Source: Mesorhizobium amorphae CCNWGS0123 (lineage in GTDB: Bacteria; Pseudomonadota; Alphaproteobacteria; Rhizobiales; Rhizobiaceae). Taken from it: a stretch of 64,000 nucleotides of DNA. Shown here one piece after another: positions 17,658-26,438 of the stretch. Position 1 is the stretch's first letter; every line of letters starts with the position of its first letter. The notes beneath the pieces were generated by a model. That model did not search any database, was not told where the DNA came from, and was given only the letters and a program-made list of their open reading frames with translations. Position numbers and translations under genes: made by a program. The DNA lies in contig NZ_CP015318.1 in the NCBI RefSeq assembly GCF_001686985.1, positions 6,012,001 to 6,076,000 on the forward strand. The letters run 5' to 3'.

Positions 17658-18512
17658 ATGAACGCAATTTCCGTGGAGCGCAGAACCGCATTGCGCGGCT
17701 TTGCCCTGACGGCAGCCCTGCTTTCCGGCTTGGCGCTTGCCGGCTGCCAGACGGCCCCGACCGGCGAATTCAACAACATCGACAAGGCGCAAGGCTCGAC
17801 CGAGAACATCTCCTCGCTCTCGGCCGTGATCCAGCGCAATCCCCAGGATCCGGAAGCCTACAATGTGCGCGGCTCGGCCTATGGCCGTGGCGGCCAGTAT
17901 CAGGCGGCGCTGAAGGATTTCGACACCGCCATCCAGCTCAATCCGAATTTCTACCAGGCCTATTCGAACCGCGCCTTGATCCAGCGCTTCCTCGGCAACC
18001 AGGAAGCCGCGCTCGCCGACTACAACCGTTCGATCCAGATCAATTCGAACTATGACGCCGCCTATATCGGCCGCGGCAACCTCTATCGCAAGGCGGGCCG
18101 CACCACCGAGGCCTTCAACGATTTCCAGAAGGCGATCCAGCTCGATACGACCGATGCGCGCGCCTATCACAATCGCGGCCTGATCTATCAGAGCCAGGGC
18201 CAGCACAAATTCGCCATCGAGGACTTCTCGACCGCCATCTCGCTGGCCCCGGACGCCGCCGAGCCCTATAACGGCCGCGGCCTTTCCTACCTCGCCATGA
18301 ATGACGAGGACAACGCCTTCTCCGACTTCAACATGGCCATCAAGCTCGACGGCAAGAACGCCGAGGCCTGGGCCAACCAGGCGCTGATCTACGAGCGGCG
18401 CGGCGACAAGGTGAGAGCCTCCAAGTCCTACCGCGAGGCGGTCCATCTCGATCCGACCTACCAGCCGGCCAAGGACGGTCTGTCCCGCACCTCAAGCGCC
18501 ACCGCCAGCTAG
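17658..18512 (+). CDS. TPR-repeat lipoprotein
   Basis: A 284-residue protein with a lipoprotein signal (ALLSGLALAGC, lipid-modified Cys expected in the LAGC box) followed by about six tandem tetratricopeptide repeats of the form AY-NRG-Y---G-Y--A--DF--AI-L-P. This repeat surface normally mediates protein-protein contacts; similar NlpI-like or 'tetratricopeptide repeat' lipoproteins are anchored in the outer membrane. The frame opens at 17547, but the ATG at 17658 precedes the signal sequence and has GAGGAC ahead. It is monocistronic as far as I can see. Confidence 0.9.
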   Translation: MNAISVERRTALRGFALTAALLSGLALAGCQTAPTGEFNNIDKAQGSTENISSLSAVIQRNPQDPEAYNVRGSAYGRGGQYQAALKDFDTAIQLNPNFYQAYSNRALIQRFLGNQEAALADYNRSIQINSNYDAAYIGRGNLYRKAGRTTEAFNDFQKAIQLDTTDARAYHNRGLIYQSQGQHKFAIEDFSTAISLAPDAAEPYNGRGLSYLAMNDEDNAFSDFNMAIKLDGKNAEAWANQALIYERRGDKVRASKSYREAVHLDPTYQPAKDGLSRTSSATAS

Positions 18513-18697
18513 CCGGCAACAATCAGCGTCCGACCTTGAGCTCGTACGGGCTCAAGGCAGCGTTTCGCCACGCGTCGCCATCGCCCCGATAGCGGCACAT
18601 TAACTCTTGCCATGTTCGCGCCAAGTTTTCGGCGGAACGCTCCGCGCACCTCGATCGTTAATCGAGGCTTGCGAAGTTTGCGAAAGGGACCTTCCCG

Positions 18698-19171
18698 ATG
18701 ATCAAGATACTTGTTTGTGCCTCAGCGCTGGCCGCCACGGTCCTCGCCTCTCCCGTCAGCGCCGGCGCGCTCCGGCTCGGCACGCTCGATTGCACCATCG
18801 ACGGCGGCGTCGGCTATGTCATCACGTCAAACAAGGGCGTGTCCTGTACCTTCCGTCCCTATGATCACGGGCCGTCCGAGCAGTACACCGGGATGATCTC
18901 GAAGCTCGGCGTCGATATCGGCCAGACGCATCAGGGCCAGTTGGCATGGGCGGTTCTGGCAGCCACCCGCAGCCATGACCAGGGCGACCTCGCCGGCAGC
19001 TATTACGGCGTCAATGCCGAGGCCAGCGTCGTGACCGGCGGCGGCGCCAATCTCCTGGTCGGCGGGCTGGACGGCGCCTTCATGCTGGAGCCGCTCAGCG
19101 TCCAGGCACAGACCGGCGTCAATCTGGCGGTAGCCGTGGCCTCGCTCCAGCTGATCCACTCGTTCAAATAA
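18698..19171 (+). CDS. DUF992 domain-containing exported protein
   Basis: A 157-residue protein with a signal peptide (cleavage near SAG/ALRLG) and the DUF992 pattern: LGTLDCTIDGGVGYVI, a second Cys in GVSCTF, YTGMISKLGVDIG and the Gly-rich GGGANLLVGG, ending in LQPLSVQAQTG-like sequence. The two cysteines probably form a disulphide in the periplasm. Function unknown. ATG 18698 has a GGGACC/AAAGGGA site. A paralogue lies 74 bases downstream. Confidence 0.9.
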   Translation: MIKILVCASALAATVLASPVSAGALRLGTLDCTIDGGVGYVITSNKGVSCTFRPYDHGPSEQYTGMISKLGVDIGQTHQGQLAWAVLAATRSHDQGDLAGSYYGVNAEASVVTGGGANLLVGGLDGAFMLEPLSVQAQTGVNLAVAVASLQLIHSFK

Positions 19172-19245
19172 GCGCATTTGATCCCTCTACGCGCGGCGCG
19201 GAACAGGATACTGTTGCCGCGCCGCATGCTTTTTGGGGGATCGCC

Positions 19246-19728
19246 TTGCACAAAACCATCATCGCCGTCGCCGTGAGCGCGGCCGCGCTTGCAGGACAGG
19301 CTCACGCCCGGGACCAAGGCATCGAACTCGGCACACTGGAATGCGCTATTGGCGGCGGCACCGGCTTCATTTTCGGCTCGAGCAAGGATCTGAGCTGCAC
19401 CTTCACCCCCGCCGACAAGAGCTTCGCGCCGGAAGCCTATTTCGGCGCCGTCAACAAATACGGGCTGGACATCGGCACCACCAAACAGAGCGTGATGCAG
19501 TGGCTGGTGCTGACGCCGCTGAAGAACATCTATGCGCCCGGCGCGCTGGCCGGCGATTACATCGGCGCCAGCGCCGAAGTGACAGCGACGGTCGGCGCCG
19601 GCGCCAATCTCCTCGTCGGCGGCTCCTCGCAGGCCTTCACGCTGCAGCCGCTCAGTCTGCAGACGCAGACCGGCATCAACATCGCCATCGGCGTCAGCCA
19701 GTTCCAGCTGCGCAGTACCGCGAACTGA
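19246..19728 (+). CDS. DUF992 domain-containing exported protein (paralogue)
   Basis: A 160-residue exported protein clearly related to its upstream neighbour: LGTLECAIGGGTGFIF, second Cys in DLSCTF, AYFGAVNKYGLDIG, GAGANLLVGGSSQAFTLQPLSLQTQTG. It begins at a TTG preceded by GGGGGA. A signal peptide ends near AHA/RDQG. The two adjacent genes look like a tandem duplication that has diverged. DUF992 members are common in Rhizobiales and their role is unknown. Confidence 0.9.
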   Translation: MHKTIIAVAVSAAALAGQAHARDQGIELGTLECAIGGGTGFIFGSSKDLSCTFTPADKSFAPEAYFGAVNKYGLDIGTTKQSVMQWLVLTPLKNIYAPGALAGDYIGASAEVTATVGAGANLLVGGSSQAFTLQPLSLQTQTGINIAIGVSQFQLRSTAN

Positions 19729-19876
19729 CCGTCCGCAGCTTGGCTGCGCGCAAGCGTCGCAAAAACCGCTTGAGCTCAACCGCTGTTGAGGTTCTACAAG
19801 CGCTTCCCGACGGGCGGCGCATCGTTTTCGACGCATGCTGCGACCCTTTCAATGGCCGGCAAGTCGGGAGAATGAC

Positions 19877-21313
19877 GTGAGCAGTGAAACCAGCAACAGG
19901 GTCGATTGGCAGGCGCTGTGGGCGAGCGGCGATCTGGCGCGTTTCTGCTTCATCAACCTCGGCATCCTGCTCTACGCCACCAACGAGACGATGGTGGCGA
20001 CGGTGATGCCGGCCATGGTCGGCGAACTGGACGGCGTGCAGCTGGTCGGCTGGTCGCTGGCGATCTACGAGCTTGGCGCCATCGTCGCCGGAGCCGCCGC
20101 CGGCCGGCTCGTCAGCTATGTCCCGCTGCGCACCAACATGGTGATCGCCGCCTTGCTCTACGCGACGGGCGCCCTGGTCAGCGCCATCGCCCCATCCATG
20201 CCCCAGTTTCTCGCCGGGCGGCTGATCGAAGGATTGGGCGGCGGCGCGCTCGTGTCGCTGGCCTTCGTGTCGGTCGAGCGGTTGTTCCCACGCAACATCT
20301 GGCCGCAGCTTTTTGGCATCCTGTCGGCGATCTGGGGTATCGCCGCCTTCAGCGGGCCGATGATCGGCGCGATCATGACCGAGCTTTTGTCCTGGCGCTG
20401 GGCCGTCGGCATCTTCACCCTGGGCGGGATCGCGCTCGCGCTCGCGAGCCTCATCGTACTCAACACACCAGAGGCTACCCGGCTGCAGGCATCCGGCGGC
20501 AGGGCCCCGCCCTTCCCCTATGTCGCGCTCGGTTGCCTCGCCGTCAGTGTCGTGCTGATCGCCATGGCGGGCGTCGACATTGCCCTGCTGCGCTCGTCCC
20601 TGCTGCTTGGCTTCGGCCTGATCGGCCTCGCGCTGTTCTTCCGCGTCGACGGGCTGAAGCCGCAATCGCGGCTGTTCCCGGCCAGGCTGTTCTCATGGCG
20701 CTCGCCGGTCGGCAGCGGCATGACCATGGTCGCCGCCTTTTCGGTGGCCACCATCTCCTTTGGCGTCTACGGACCGCTGCTCCTGACCAGCCTGCACGAC
20801 ATACCGATCCTGACCACAGGCTATATCATCGCCGCCGAGTCGATCTCCTGGTCTATCCTGTCGATCGTCGTCGCCAACGCACCGCAGGAACGCGAACGGC
20901 CGATCATCGTCGTCGGCGCGCTGATGATCGCCTGCGGCATTGCCGGCTTCGCCTATACGATCCCGGCTGGTTCCATTCCGTTGATCCTGATGTGCGCCCT
21001 GCTGCAAGGCGGCGGCTTCGGTGTCGCCTGGCCGTTCCTGACCCGCGTCATCGTCGCCTCGGCCCGCGACGACGAGCAGACCATCGCGTCGGCCGCGGTG
21101 CCGACCATGCAGCGCATCGGCTATGCGGTGGGCGCTGCCCTGGCCGGCATCATCGCCAACGCCAGCGGCTTTTCGGAAGGGTTGAACCGTGAGGCGGCGG
21201 CCAGTGTCGCCAGCTGGCTGTTCCTCGCCTTCGTGCCGCTCGGCATTGTCGGATGCGTGGCGGCCTTGCGGATTGCGGTACCGGAGACACCTCTGGAGAA
21301 GACTGCCGGCTGA
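19877..21313 (+). CDS. MFS transporter (DHA2-like drug/proton antiporter)
   Basis: A 478-residue major facilitator with repeated hydrophobic helices, an N-terminal NETMVATVMPAMVGEL segment typical of the drug-antiporter group (variant of the D-x-TIVNVALP motif), and the loop motif GRLVSYVPLRTNMV between TM2 and TM3. It is an inner-membrane exporter; the substrate is unknown. I use the GTG at 19877, preceded by CGGGAG. The open frame from 19835 adds 14 residues of non-family sequence. It is convergent with coaBC, with only eight bases between the stops. Confidence 0.88.
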   Translation: MSSETSNRVDWQALWASGDLARFCFINLGILLYATNETMVATVMPAMVGELDGVQLVGWSLAIYELGAIVAGAAAGRLVSYVPLRTNMVIAALLYATGALVSAIAPSMPQFLAGRLIEGLGGGALVSLAFVSVERLFPRNIWPQLFGILSAIWGIAAFSGPMIGAIMTELLSWRWAVGIFTLGGIALALASLIVLNTPEATRLQASGGRAPPFPYVALGCLAVSVVLIAMAGVDIALLRSSLLLGFGLIGLALFFRVDGLKPQSRLFPARLFSWRSPVGSGMTMVAAFSVATISFGVYGPLLLTSLHDIPILTTGYIIAAESISWSILSIVVANAPQERERPIIVVGALMIACGIAGFAYTIPAGSIPLILMCALLQGGGFGVAWPFLTRVIVASARDDEQTIASAAVPTMQRIGYAVGAALAGIIANASGFSEGLNREAAASVASWLFLAFVPLGIVGCVAALRIAVPETPLEKTAG

Positions 21314-21321
21314 TCGAGACC

Positions 21322-22785
21322 TCAGACCACAATGGTTTTGAGGCGTTCGGCGATCAAGGCGGCGAGCCCTGCCGCCACCTCGTCCTTATCCATCTCAGGC
21401 CACTCCTCGACGCCGGTTTTGGAGACGATGCGCACCTTGTTGCGGTCGCCACCCATCACCCCCGAAGGGCCGACGCCGCTTTCATGCGAGACGTCGTTGG
21501 CGACGATGAAATCGGCGCCCTTCTTCCGGAGCTTGGCCTCGGCGTTGCTGACGAGGTCCTGCGTCTCGGCCGCGAAGCCGACGACAAGCCCCGGCCGCTG
21601 TTTGTGATGGCCGACGCCGGCAAGGATGTCAGGATTTTCGATCATCTGCAGGGCCGGCGGTCCCTCACCCGCCACCTTCTTGATCTTCTCGCCGGCGGCT
21701 GTGGCGGTGCGCCAATCGGCGACCGCGGCAACGAACACTCCAGCGTCGGCCGGCAAAAGCTGCTCGACCGCCTCCTTCATCTCGGCAGCGGTCTCGACAT
21801 GCACCGTCGTGACCCCGGCCGGATCGGCGATATTGACCGGTCCGGAGACCAGGCGGACATCGGCGCCGAGCCTTGCCAACGCAGCCGCGATGGCGTGGCC
21901 TTGCTTGCCGGACGAGCGGTTGGCGATGTAGCGCACCGGATCGATCGGCTCATGCGTCGGCCCGGAGGTGACGATGATCCTGCGGCCGGCAAGTGGCTTC
22001 GGCCTGGTGTCGAGCAGCGCCTCGATGGCGGCAACGATCTCCAGCGGCTCGGCCATGCGGCCCTCGCCCGCCTCGTTGCTCTCGGCCATCTCGCCCTTCG
22101 CCGGTCCGATGAAGGCAATGCCATCCTTGCCCAGTATCGCGCGATTGCGGCGCGTCGCCGGATGCGACCACATTCTTGGGTTCATGGCTGGCGCCATCAG
22201 TACAGGTTTGTCGGTGGCGAGAAGTACGGTGGACGCCAGATCATTGGCATGGCCGTTGGCGAGTTTCGCCATCAAATCGGCGGTGGCAGGCACCACGACC
22301 AAGAGGTCGGCCTCGCGCGACAGGCGAATATGGCCGACATCGTGCTCGTCATTGCGGTCGAACAAATCGGTGAAGACATGGTCGGCAGAGAGCGCGCCGA
22401 CCGAAAGCGTGGTGACGAACTCCTGCGCGGCAGATGTCATCACCACGCGCACCGCGGCCCCTCGCTCGCGCAGCCGGCGGATCAAGTCGAGCGCCTTGTA
22501 GGCGGCGATGCCGCCGCCGATGATGAGCAGGATGCGCTTGCCGGAGAGGCCGCGCGGGATCTTCCCCATCCCGGCAACTGGAGCCGCCGGGCTTCGTGCG
22601 CTCGTCAGTTCGCGGAGGGTTCTTTCGATCTGGTCGATGCGGCCGGAAGGACCAAGCTGGCCTTCGACCGCGGCGCGGATCATAACCCGCGCCTGTTCCT
22701 CCATCGAGCGGTCGTTCTCCGCCGCCAGTTTGCGCAGCAGGTCCTTGACCTCGTCATCGAGGTTGCGAATGGTGATGCTGGCCAT
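21322..22785 (-). CDS. coaBC: bifunctional CoaBC with an N-terminal FitA-like ribbon-helix-helix domain
   Basis: A 487-residue protein. Residues ~76 onward are a complete CoaBC: the flavoprotein decarboxylase part (GGGIAAYKALDLI, the active-site HIRLSREAD, PAMNPRMW) followed by the phosphopantothenate-cysteine ligase part (SGPTHEPIDPVRYIANRSSG, AAVADWR). It makes 4'-phosphopantetheine for coenzyme A. Residues 1-42 (MASITIRNLDDEVKDLL, then RSMEEQARVMIRAAVEG) are a ribbon-helix-helix DNA-binding domain of the FitA/VapB antitoxin type, joined by a ~30-residue linker. An ordinary CoaBC would begin near the internal Met at residue 73 (22569). A near-perfect palindrome lies just upstream. No PIN-domain toxin is present. 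Confidence 0.93.
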   Translation of the reverse strand: MASITIRNLDDEVKDLLRKLAAENDRSMEEQARVMIRAAVEGQLGPSGRIDQIERTLRELTSARSPAAPVAGMGKIPRGLSGKRILLIIGGGIAAYKALDLIRRLRERGAAVRVVMTSAAQEFVTTLSVGALSADHVFTDLFDRNDEHDVGHIRLSREADLLVVVPATADLMAKLANGHANDLASTVLLATDKPVLMAPAMNPRMWSHPATRRNRAILGKDGIAFIGPAKGEMAESNEAGEGRMAEPLEIVAAIEALLDTRPKPLAGRRIIVTSGPTHEPIDPVRYIANRSSGKQGHAIAAALARLGADVRLVSGPVNIADPAGVTTVHVETAAEMKEAVEQLLPADAGVFVAAVADWRTATAAGEKIKKVAGEGPPALQMIENPDILAGVGHHKQRPGLVVGFAAETQDLVSNAEAKLRKKGADFIVANDVSHESGVGPSGVMGGDRNKVRIVSKTGVEEWPEMDKDEVAAGLAALIAERLKTIVV

Positions 22786-22837
22786 ATGATTGCACTTTGC
22801 TCGATATTGTCGAAATCAATGATAGCAATGCAATCAT
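22786..22837 (-). promoter_or_regulatory. candidate RHH operator upstream of coaBC
   Basis: 22819-22837 reads ATGATAGCAATGCAATCAT, a 19-base palindrome broken only at the centre and at one symmetric pair. A further half-site, ATGATTGCA, occurs at 22786-22794, overlapping the region just before the coaBC start. FitA-type RHH proteins bind such inverted repeats in their own promoters, so autoregulation by the CoaBC N-terminal domain is a reasonable hypothesis. Confidence 0.5.
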
Positions 22838-22850
22838 TCTACGGCAAGCT

Positions 22851-24425
22851 CTAGAAAATCCGCCACGCAATGTAGAGCAGCGTCAGCGCGATGACCCATA
22901 GTGCCAACCGGCCCGAGCGGGTGTAGCGCGCTTCGGCCTTGCCGATGGCGCGCGCCGTCGTCTCGTCGAAGCGCAAGCCGTGCTCGGCCATCAGGTCGAT
23001 CTCGCGCGACAGCCGCTCGGTGCGGACGGCAAGGTCCGGCGCCTGGCGGGCCAGCGCCAGCATCGCCTTTGCGCCGTCGCGCGCATCGACCAGCAGGCCG
23101 CGCGGACCGAGATTGCCGGCGATCCAGTCACCGACCACCGGCTCGGCCGTCTTCCACATGTTGAAGGCCGGGTCGAGCGTGCGGGCGACGCCTTCGACCA
23201 CCACCATGGTTTTCTGCAGCAGGATCAGTTCCGGCCGCGTCGCCATGTCGAAAAGCTCGGTGACCTCGAACAAAAGTGTCAGCAGCTTGGCCATCGATAT
23301 GGTCTCGGCCGGCTGGCCATGGATCGGCTCGCCGATGGCGCGGATCGCTTGCGCGAAGGCCGAGACATTGTGCTGGCGCGGCACATAGCCGGCCTCGAAA
23401 TGCACCTCGGCGACGCGCAGATAGTCGCGGGTGATGAAGCCGTAGAGGATTTCGGCAAGGAAGCGGCGCTCCTTCTTGCCAAGCCGGCCGGCAATACCGA
23501 GATCGACGGCAACAATGGTGCCATCGGCCTCCACGAACAGGTTTCCCGGATGCATGTCGGCATGGAAGAAGCCGTCGCGCAGCGTATGGCGCAGGAACGA
23601 CTGGATGAGGTTGGCGGCAATCGCCTTGAGATCGTGACCGGCCTCGGCGAGACCGGCAATGTCGTTCATCTTGACGCCGTCGACCCATTCCATGGTCAGC
23701 ACGTCGCGGCCGGTGCGTTCCCAGTCGACCGACGGCACGCGGAAGCCCGGATCGTCCTTGGTGTTCTCGCCGAGCTCCGAAAGCGCTGCCGCCTCGAGCC
23801 TGAGATCCATCTCGATCTTGGTAGTCTGCGCCAGCGTCTCGGTCACCTCGACCGGCCGCAGCCGGCGCGACGACGGGATGTACTTTTCCTGCAGGCGCGC
23901 GGCGAGGAAATAGCTCTCGAGGTCGTGGAAGAAACGGCGGCGCACGCCCGGCCGGATGACCTTCACCGCCACCCTGGACGCAACGCCCTCATGGACGGTC
24001 TCGGCGCTGTGCACCTGGGCGATCGACGCGGCGGCGACGGCGCCGTCGAAGCTGGCGTAGAGTTCGCCGATCTTGCGACCCAGCGAGGCCTCGATGGCTG
24101 CGATCGCCTCGGCCTGCGGGAACGTATGCATCTTGTCCTGCAGCAGGGCCAGATCGAGCGCCATGTCGTTGCCGACGACATCCGGCCGCGTCGCCAGGAA
24201 CTGGCCGAGCTTGACGTAGGATGGCCCCAGCCGCACCACCGCCTTGGCCAGACGGTCGCCGCGCTTGTAGGCAAGCGCGCGGCGGCGGGTGAACAGCCTG
24301 GCCATGCGCCAGCCGAATTTCGGCAGGCCGGAAAGCTCCTCGCCCGGCAGCGCCGAGACGACGCCCTCGCGGACCAGCACCCAGCCGGCCCGTGCGAGCC
24401 TGAAAGCGGCGCCGACTGTGCTCAT
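22851..24425 (-). CDS. ubiB: 2-polyprenylphenol 6-hydroxylase / UbiB-family atypical kinase
   Basis: A 524-residue member of the UbiB/ABC1/ADCK group needed for ubiquinone synthesis. The family KxGQ motif is seen in YVKLGQFLATRPD, an Ala-rich loop (AAASIAQVHSA) replaces the kinase P-loop, and HADMHPGN plus VDLGIAGRL form the catalytic centre. The C-terminus is a hydrophobic anchor (LALWVIALTLLYIAWRIF). The frame opens at 24470, but the ATG at 24425 starts the family sequence and lies 13 bases beyond the ubiE stop, so the genes are co-transcribed. Confidence 0.95.
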   Translation of the reverse strand: MSTVGAAFRLARAGWVLVREGVVSALPGEELSGLPKFGWRMARLFTRRRALAYKRGDRLAKAVVRLGPSYVKLGQFLATRPDVVGNDMALDLALLQDKMHTFPQAEAIAAIEASLGRKIGELYASFDGAVAAASIAQVHSAETVHEGVASRVAVKVIRPGVRRRFFHDLESYFLAARLQEKYIPSSRRLRPVEVTETLAQTTKIEMDLRLEAAALSELGENTKDDPGFRVPSVDWERTGRDVLTMEWVDGVKMNDIAGLAEAGHDLKAIAANLIQSFLRHTLRDGFFHADMHPGNLFVEADGTIVAVDLGIAGRLGKKERRFLAEILYGFITRDYLRVAEVHFEAGYVPRQHNVSAFAQAIRAIGEPIHGQPAETISMAKLLTLLFEVTELFDMATRPELILLQKTMVVVEGVARTLDPAFNMWKTAEPVVGDWIAGNLGPRGLLVDARDGAKAMLALARQAPDLAVRTERLSREIDLMAEHGLRFDETTARAIGKAEARYTRSGRLALWVIALTLLYIAWRIF

Positions 24426-24438
24426 CGCTGCACTCGCC

Positions 24439-25215
24439 TCAAAGCTTCCAGCCCGAATGCAGCGCGGCAATGCCGCCGGAATAGTTGCGGAACGTGACGC
24501 GATCGAAGCCCGCGCGGGTGATCATAGCGGCAAAATTGACCTGGTTGGGGAATTTGCGGATCGACTCGACCAGGTAGGAATAGGGCTCGCCGTCGCCGGT
24601 AACCGCCTGGCCGATCTTCGGGATGGCGTTGAACGACCAGGCCTCGTAGACCTTGTCGAGCAGCGGCATCTCGACCTCGGAAAATTCCAGGCACAGCAGG
24701 CGCCCGCCGGGCTTCAGCACGCGATAGGCCTCCGTCAGCGCCACGTCGATGCGCGGCACGTTGCGGATGCCGAAGGCGATCGAATAGGCATCGAATGTGG
24801 CATCGGGGAAAGGCAGTTCCTCGGCATTGGCTTCGACGAAATCGGTATTGTCGGACAGGCCCTTTTTCTCGGCCCGGTCACGGCCGACGGCAAGCATCGA
24901 GCCGTTGATGTCGAGCACCGTCGCGTGCGCGTTGCCGTGGCTGGCCTCGACGATGCGGAAGGCGATGTCACCGGTGCCGCCGGCAACATCGAGCACCTTC
25001 CAGCCAGGCCGTTTCGGCGGATTGAGCCATGTCACCATGGCTTCCTTCCACAGCCGGTGCAGCCCGGCCGACATCAGGTCGTTCATCAGGTCGTAGCGGT
25101 TCGCCACCTTGTGGAAAACGTCGTTGACCAGCGACTGCTTGTCGTCTGCCCCTACCCGCTTGAAACCATAGGAGGTTTCCATGCCGCCCGCGGCCGTGGT
25201 TCTCTCAACTGACAT
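24439..25215 (-). CDS. ubiE: ubiquinone/menaquinone biosynthesis C-methyltransferase
   Basis: A 258-residue class I SAM-dependent methyltransferase that C-methylates 2-methoxy-6-polyprenyl-benzoquinol in ubiquinone synthesis. Motif I is VLDVAGGTGDIAFR and the family block NDLMSAGLHRLWKEAMV is exact. The C-terminal NYSGGIAALHSGWKL is diagnostic of UbiE. It is the first gene of the ubiE-ubiB unit and is divergent from add, with 135 bases between them. Confidence 0.97.
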   Translation of the reverse strand: MSVERTTAAGGMETSYGFKRVGADDKQSLVNDVFHKVANRYDLMNDLMSAGLHRLWKEAMVTWLNPPKRPGWKVLDVAGGTGDIAFRIVEASHGNAHATVLDINGSMLAVGRDRAEKKGLSDNTDFVEANAEELPFPDATFDAYSIAFGIRNVPRIDVALTEAYRVLKPGGRLLCLEFSEVEMPLLDKVYEAWSFNAIPKIGQAVTGDGEPYSYLVESIRKFPNQVNFAAMITRAGFDRVTFRNYSGGIAALHSGWKL

Positions 25216-25350
25216 TATTTTGATCCGTCATAAAACCGGCGGGACCATAGCCGATCGGTTGTGCGGGCGCTATTGTTTAAGGCGCGGTGTTCGGCCGCGC
25301 TTCCAGGTGGTGGGCCTATGCGACCTGGACCGACGTGACGGGATGATTGA

Positions 25351-26325
25351 ATGCCTTTGAAAGCGGAACTGCACTGCCACATAGAAGGGGCAGCGGCGCC
25401 CGAACTCGTCGTCAGCCAGGCGCGCAAATACGGCAAGGACACGTCGCCCTATATCCAGAACGGCTCCTTCGTCTGGCACGATTTCACTTCCTTTCTGGCC
25501 GCCTACGATTTCTCGTCCGACCTGTTCCGCACCGAAGAGGACTATGCGCGCCTCGCCGACCATTACCTGACCAGCCTTGCCCGTGACGGCGCCATCTATT
25601 CCGAGGTCTTCACTTCACCGGATCACGCCAAAAAGGCCGGCCTGTCGGCCAAGGCATATACGGACGCGCTCGGCGAAGGCATGGCCCGCGCCAAGGCCAA
25701 GACCGGCATCGAGGGCCGCATGATCGTCACCGGCGTGCGCCATGTCGGCGTCGAATCGATCGAGCAGGCGGCACGCTTTGCCGCCCGCTGCGGGCATCCG
25801 CTGGTGACCGGCTTCGGCGTAGCCGGCGACGAGCGCATGGGAGATTTCGAGGACTATGTTCGCGCCTTCGAGATCGCCCGCGAGGCAGGGCTCGGCATCA
25901 CCATCCATGCCGGCGAACTGATGGGCTGGGAGAGCGTCAAGGCAGCGCTCGACCATATCCGCCCCTCCCGCATCGGCCACGGCGTGCGCGCCATCGAGAA
26001 TCCCGACCTTGTCCGCCGCATCGCCGACGAGGGCGTGGTGCTCGAGTGCTGCCCGGGCTCGAACATCGCGCTGAAAGTCTTCGACAGCTTTGCCGACCAT
26101 CCCTTTCCGGCGCTCAAGGCGGCAGGCTGCAAGGTGACGCTCAACTCCGATGACCCGCCCTATTTCTGGACCTCGCTGAAGCGCGAATACGACATCGCCG
26201 CCGAGCATTTCGCCATGAACGACAAGGCGCTCACGGCTGTCACCAGGACGGCAATCGAGGCGGCATTCGTCGATAGGAAGACGAAGACAGCGCTTCTCGC
26301 CCGGCTCAACGGCGCTTCGCGCTGA
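25351..26325 (+). CDS. add: adenosine deaminase
   Basis: A 324-residue zinc-dependent amidohydrolase that deaminates adenosine to inosine. Metal and catalytic motifs are LHCHIEG (residues 7-13), TIHAGE, SRIGHG and LNSDDP. The family also contains adenine deaminases, which cannot be separated with certainty by eye. The context (upp next, and a nucleoside importer with deoA, punA and cdd close by) supports nucleoside salvage. Confidence 0.92.
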   Translation: MPLKAELHCHIEGAAAPELVVSQARKYGKDTSPYIQNGSFVWHDFTSFLAAYDFSSDLFRTEEDYARLADHYLTSLARDGAIYSEVFTSPDHAKKAGLSAKAYTDALGEGMARAKAKTGIEGRMIVTGVRHVGVESIEQAARFAARCGHPLVTGFGVAGDERMGDFEDYVRAFEIAREAGLGITIHAGELMGWESVKAALDHIRPSRIGHGVRAIENPDLVRRIADEGVVLECCPGSNIALKVFDSFADHPFPALKAAGCKVTLNSDDPPYFWTSLKREYDIAAEHFAMNDKALTAVTRTAIEAAFVDRKTKTALLARLNGASR

Positions 26326-26438
26326 TCTTTCACCGGCAAATTTCCGGCAAAAACTGTGGTCGGTGGCGGCCAGGCGGTTCCTTGCCCGCCGCATTGCCGC
26401 TAGGGTCTTTCGAATTGCCGAAATTCCAGGAGAGCACC

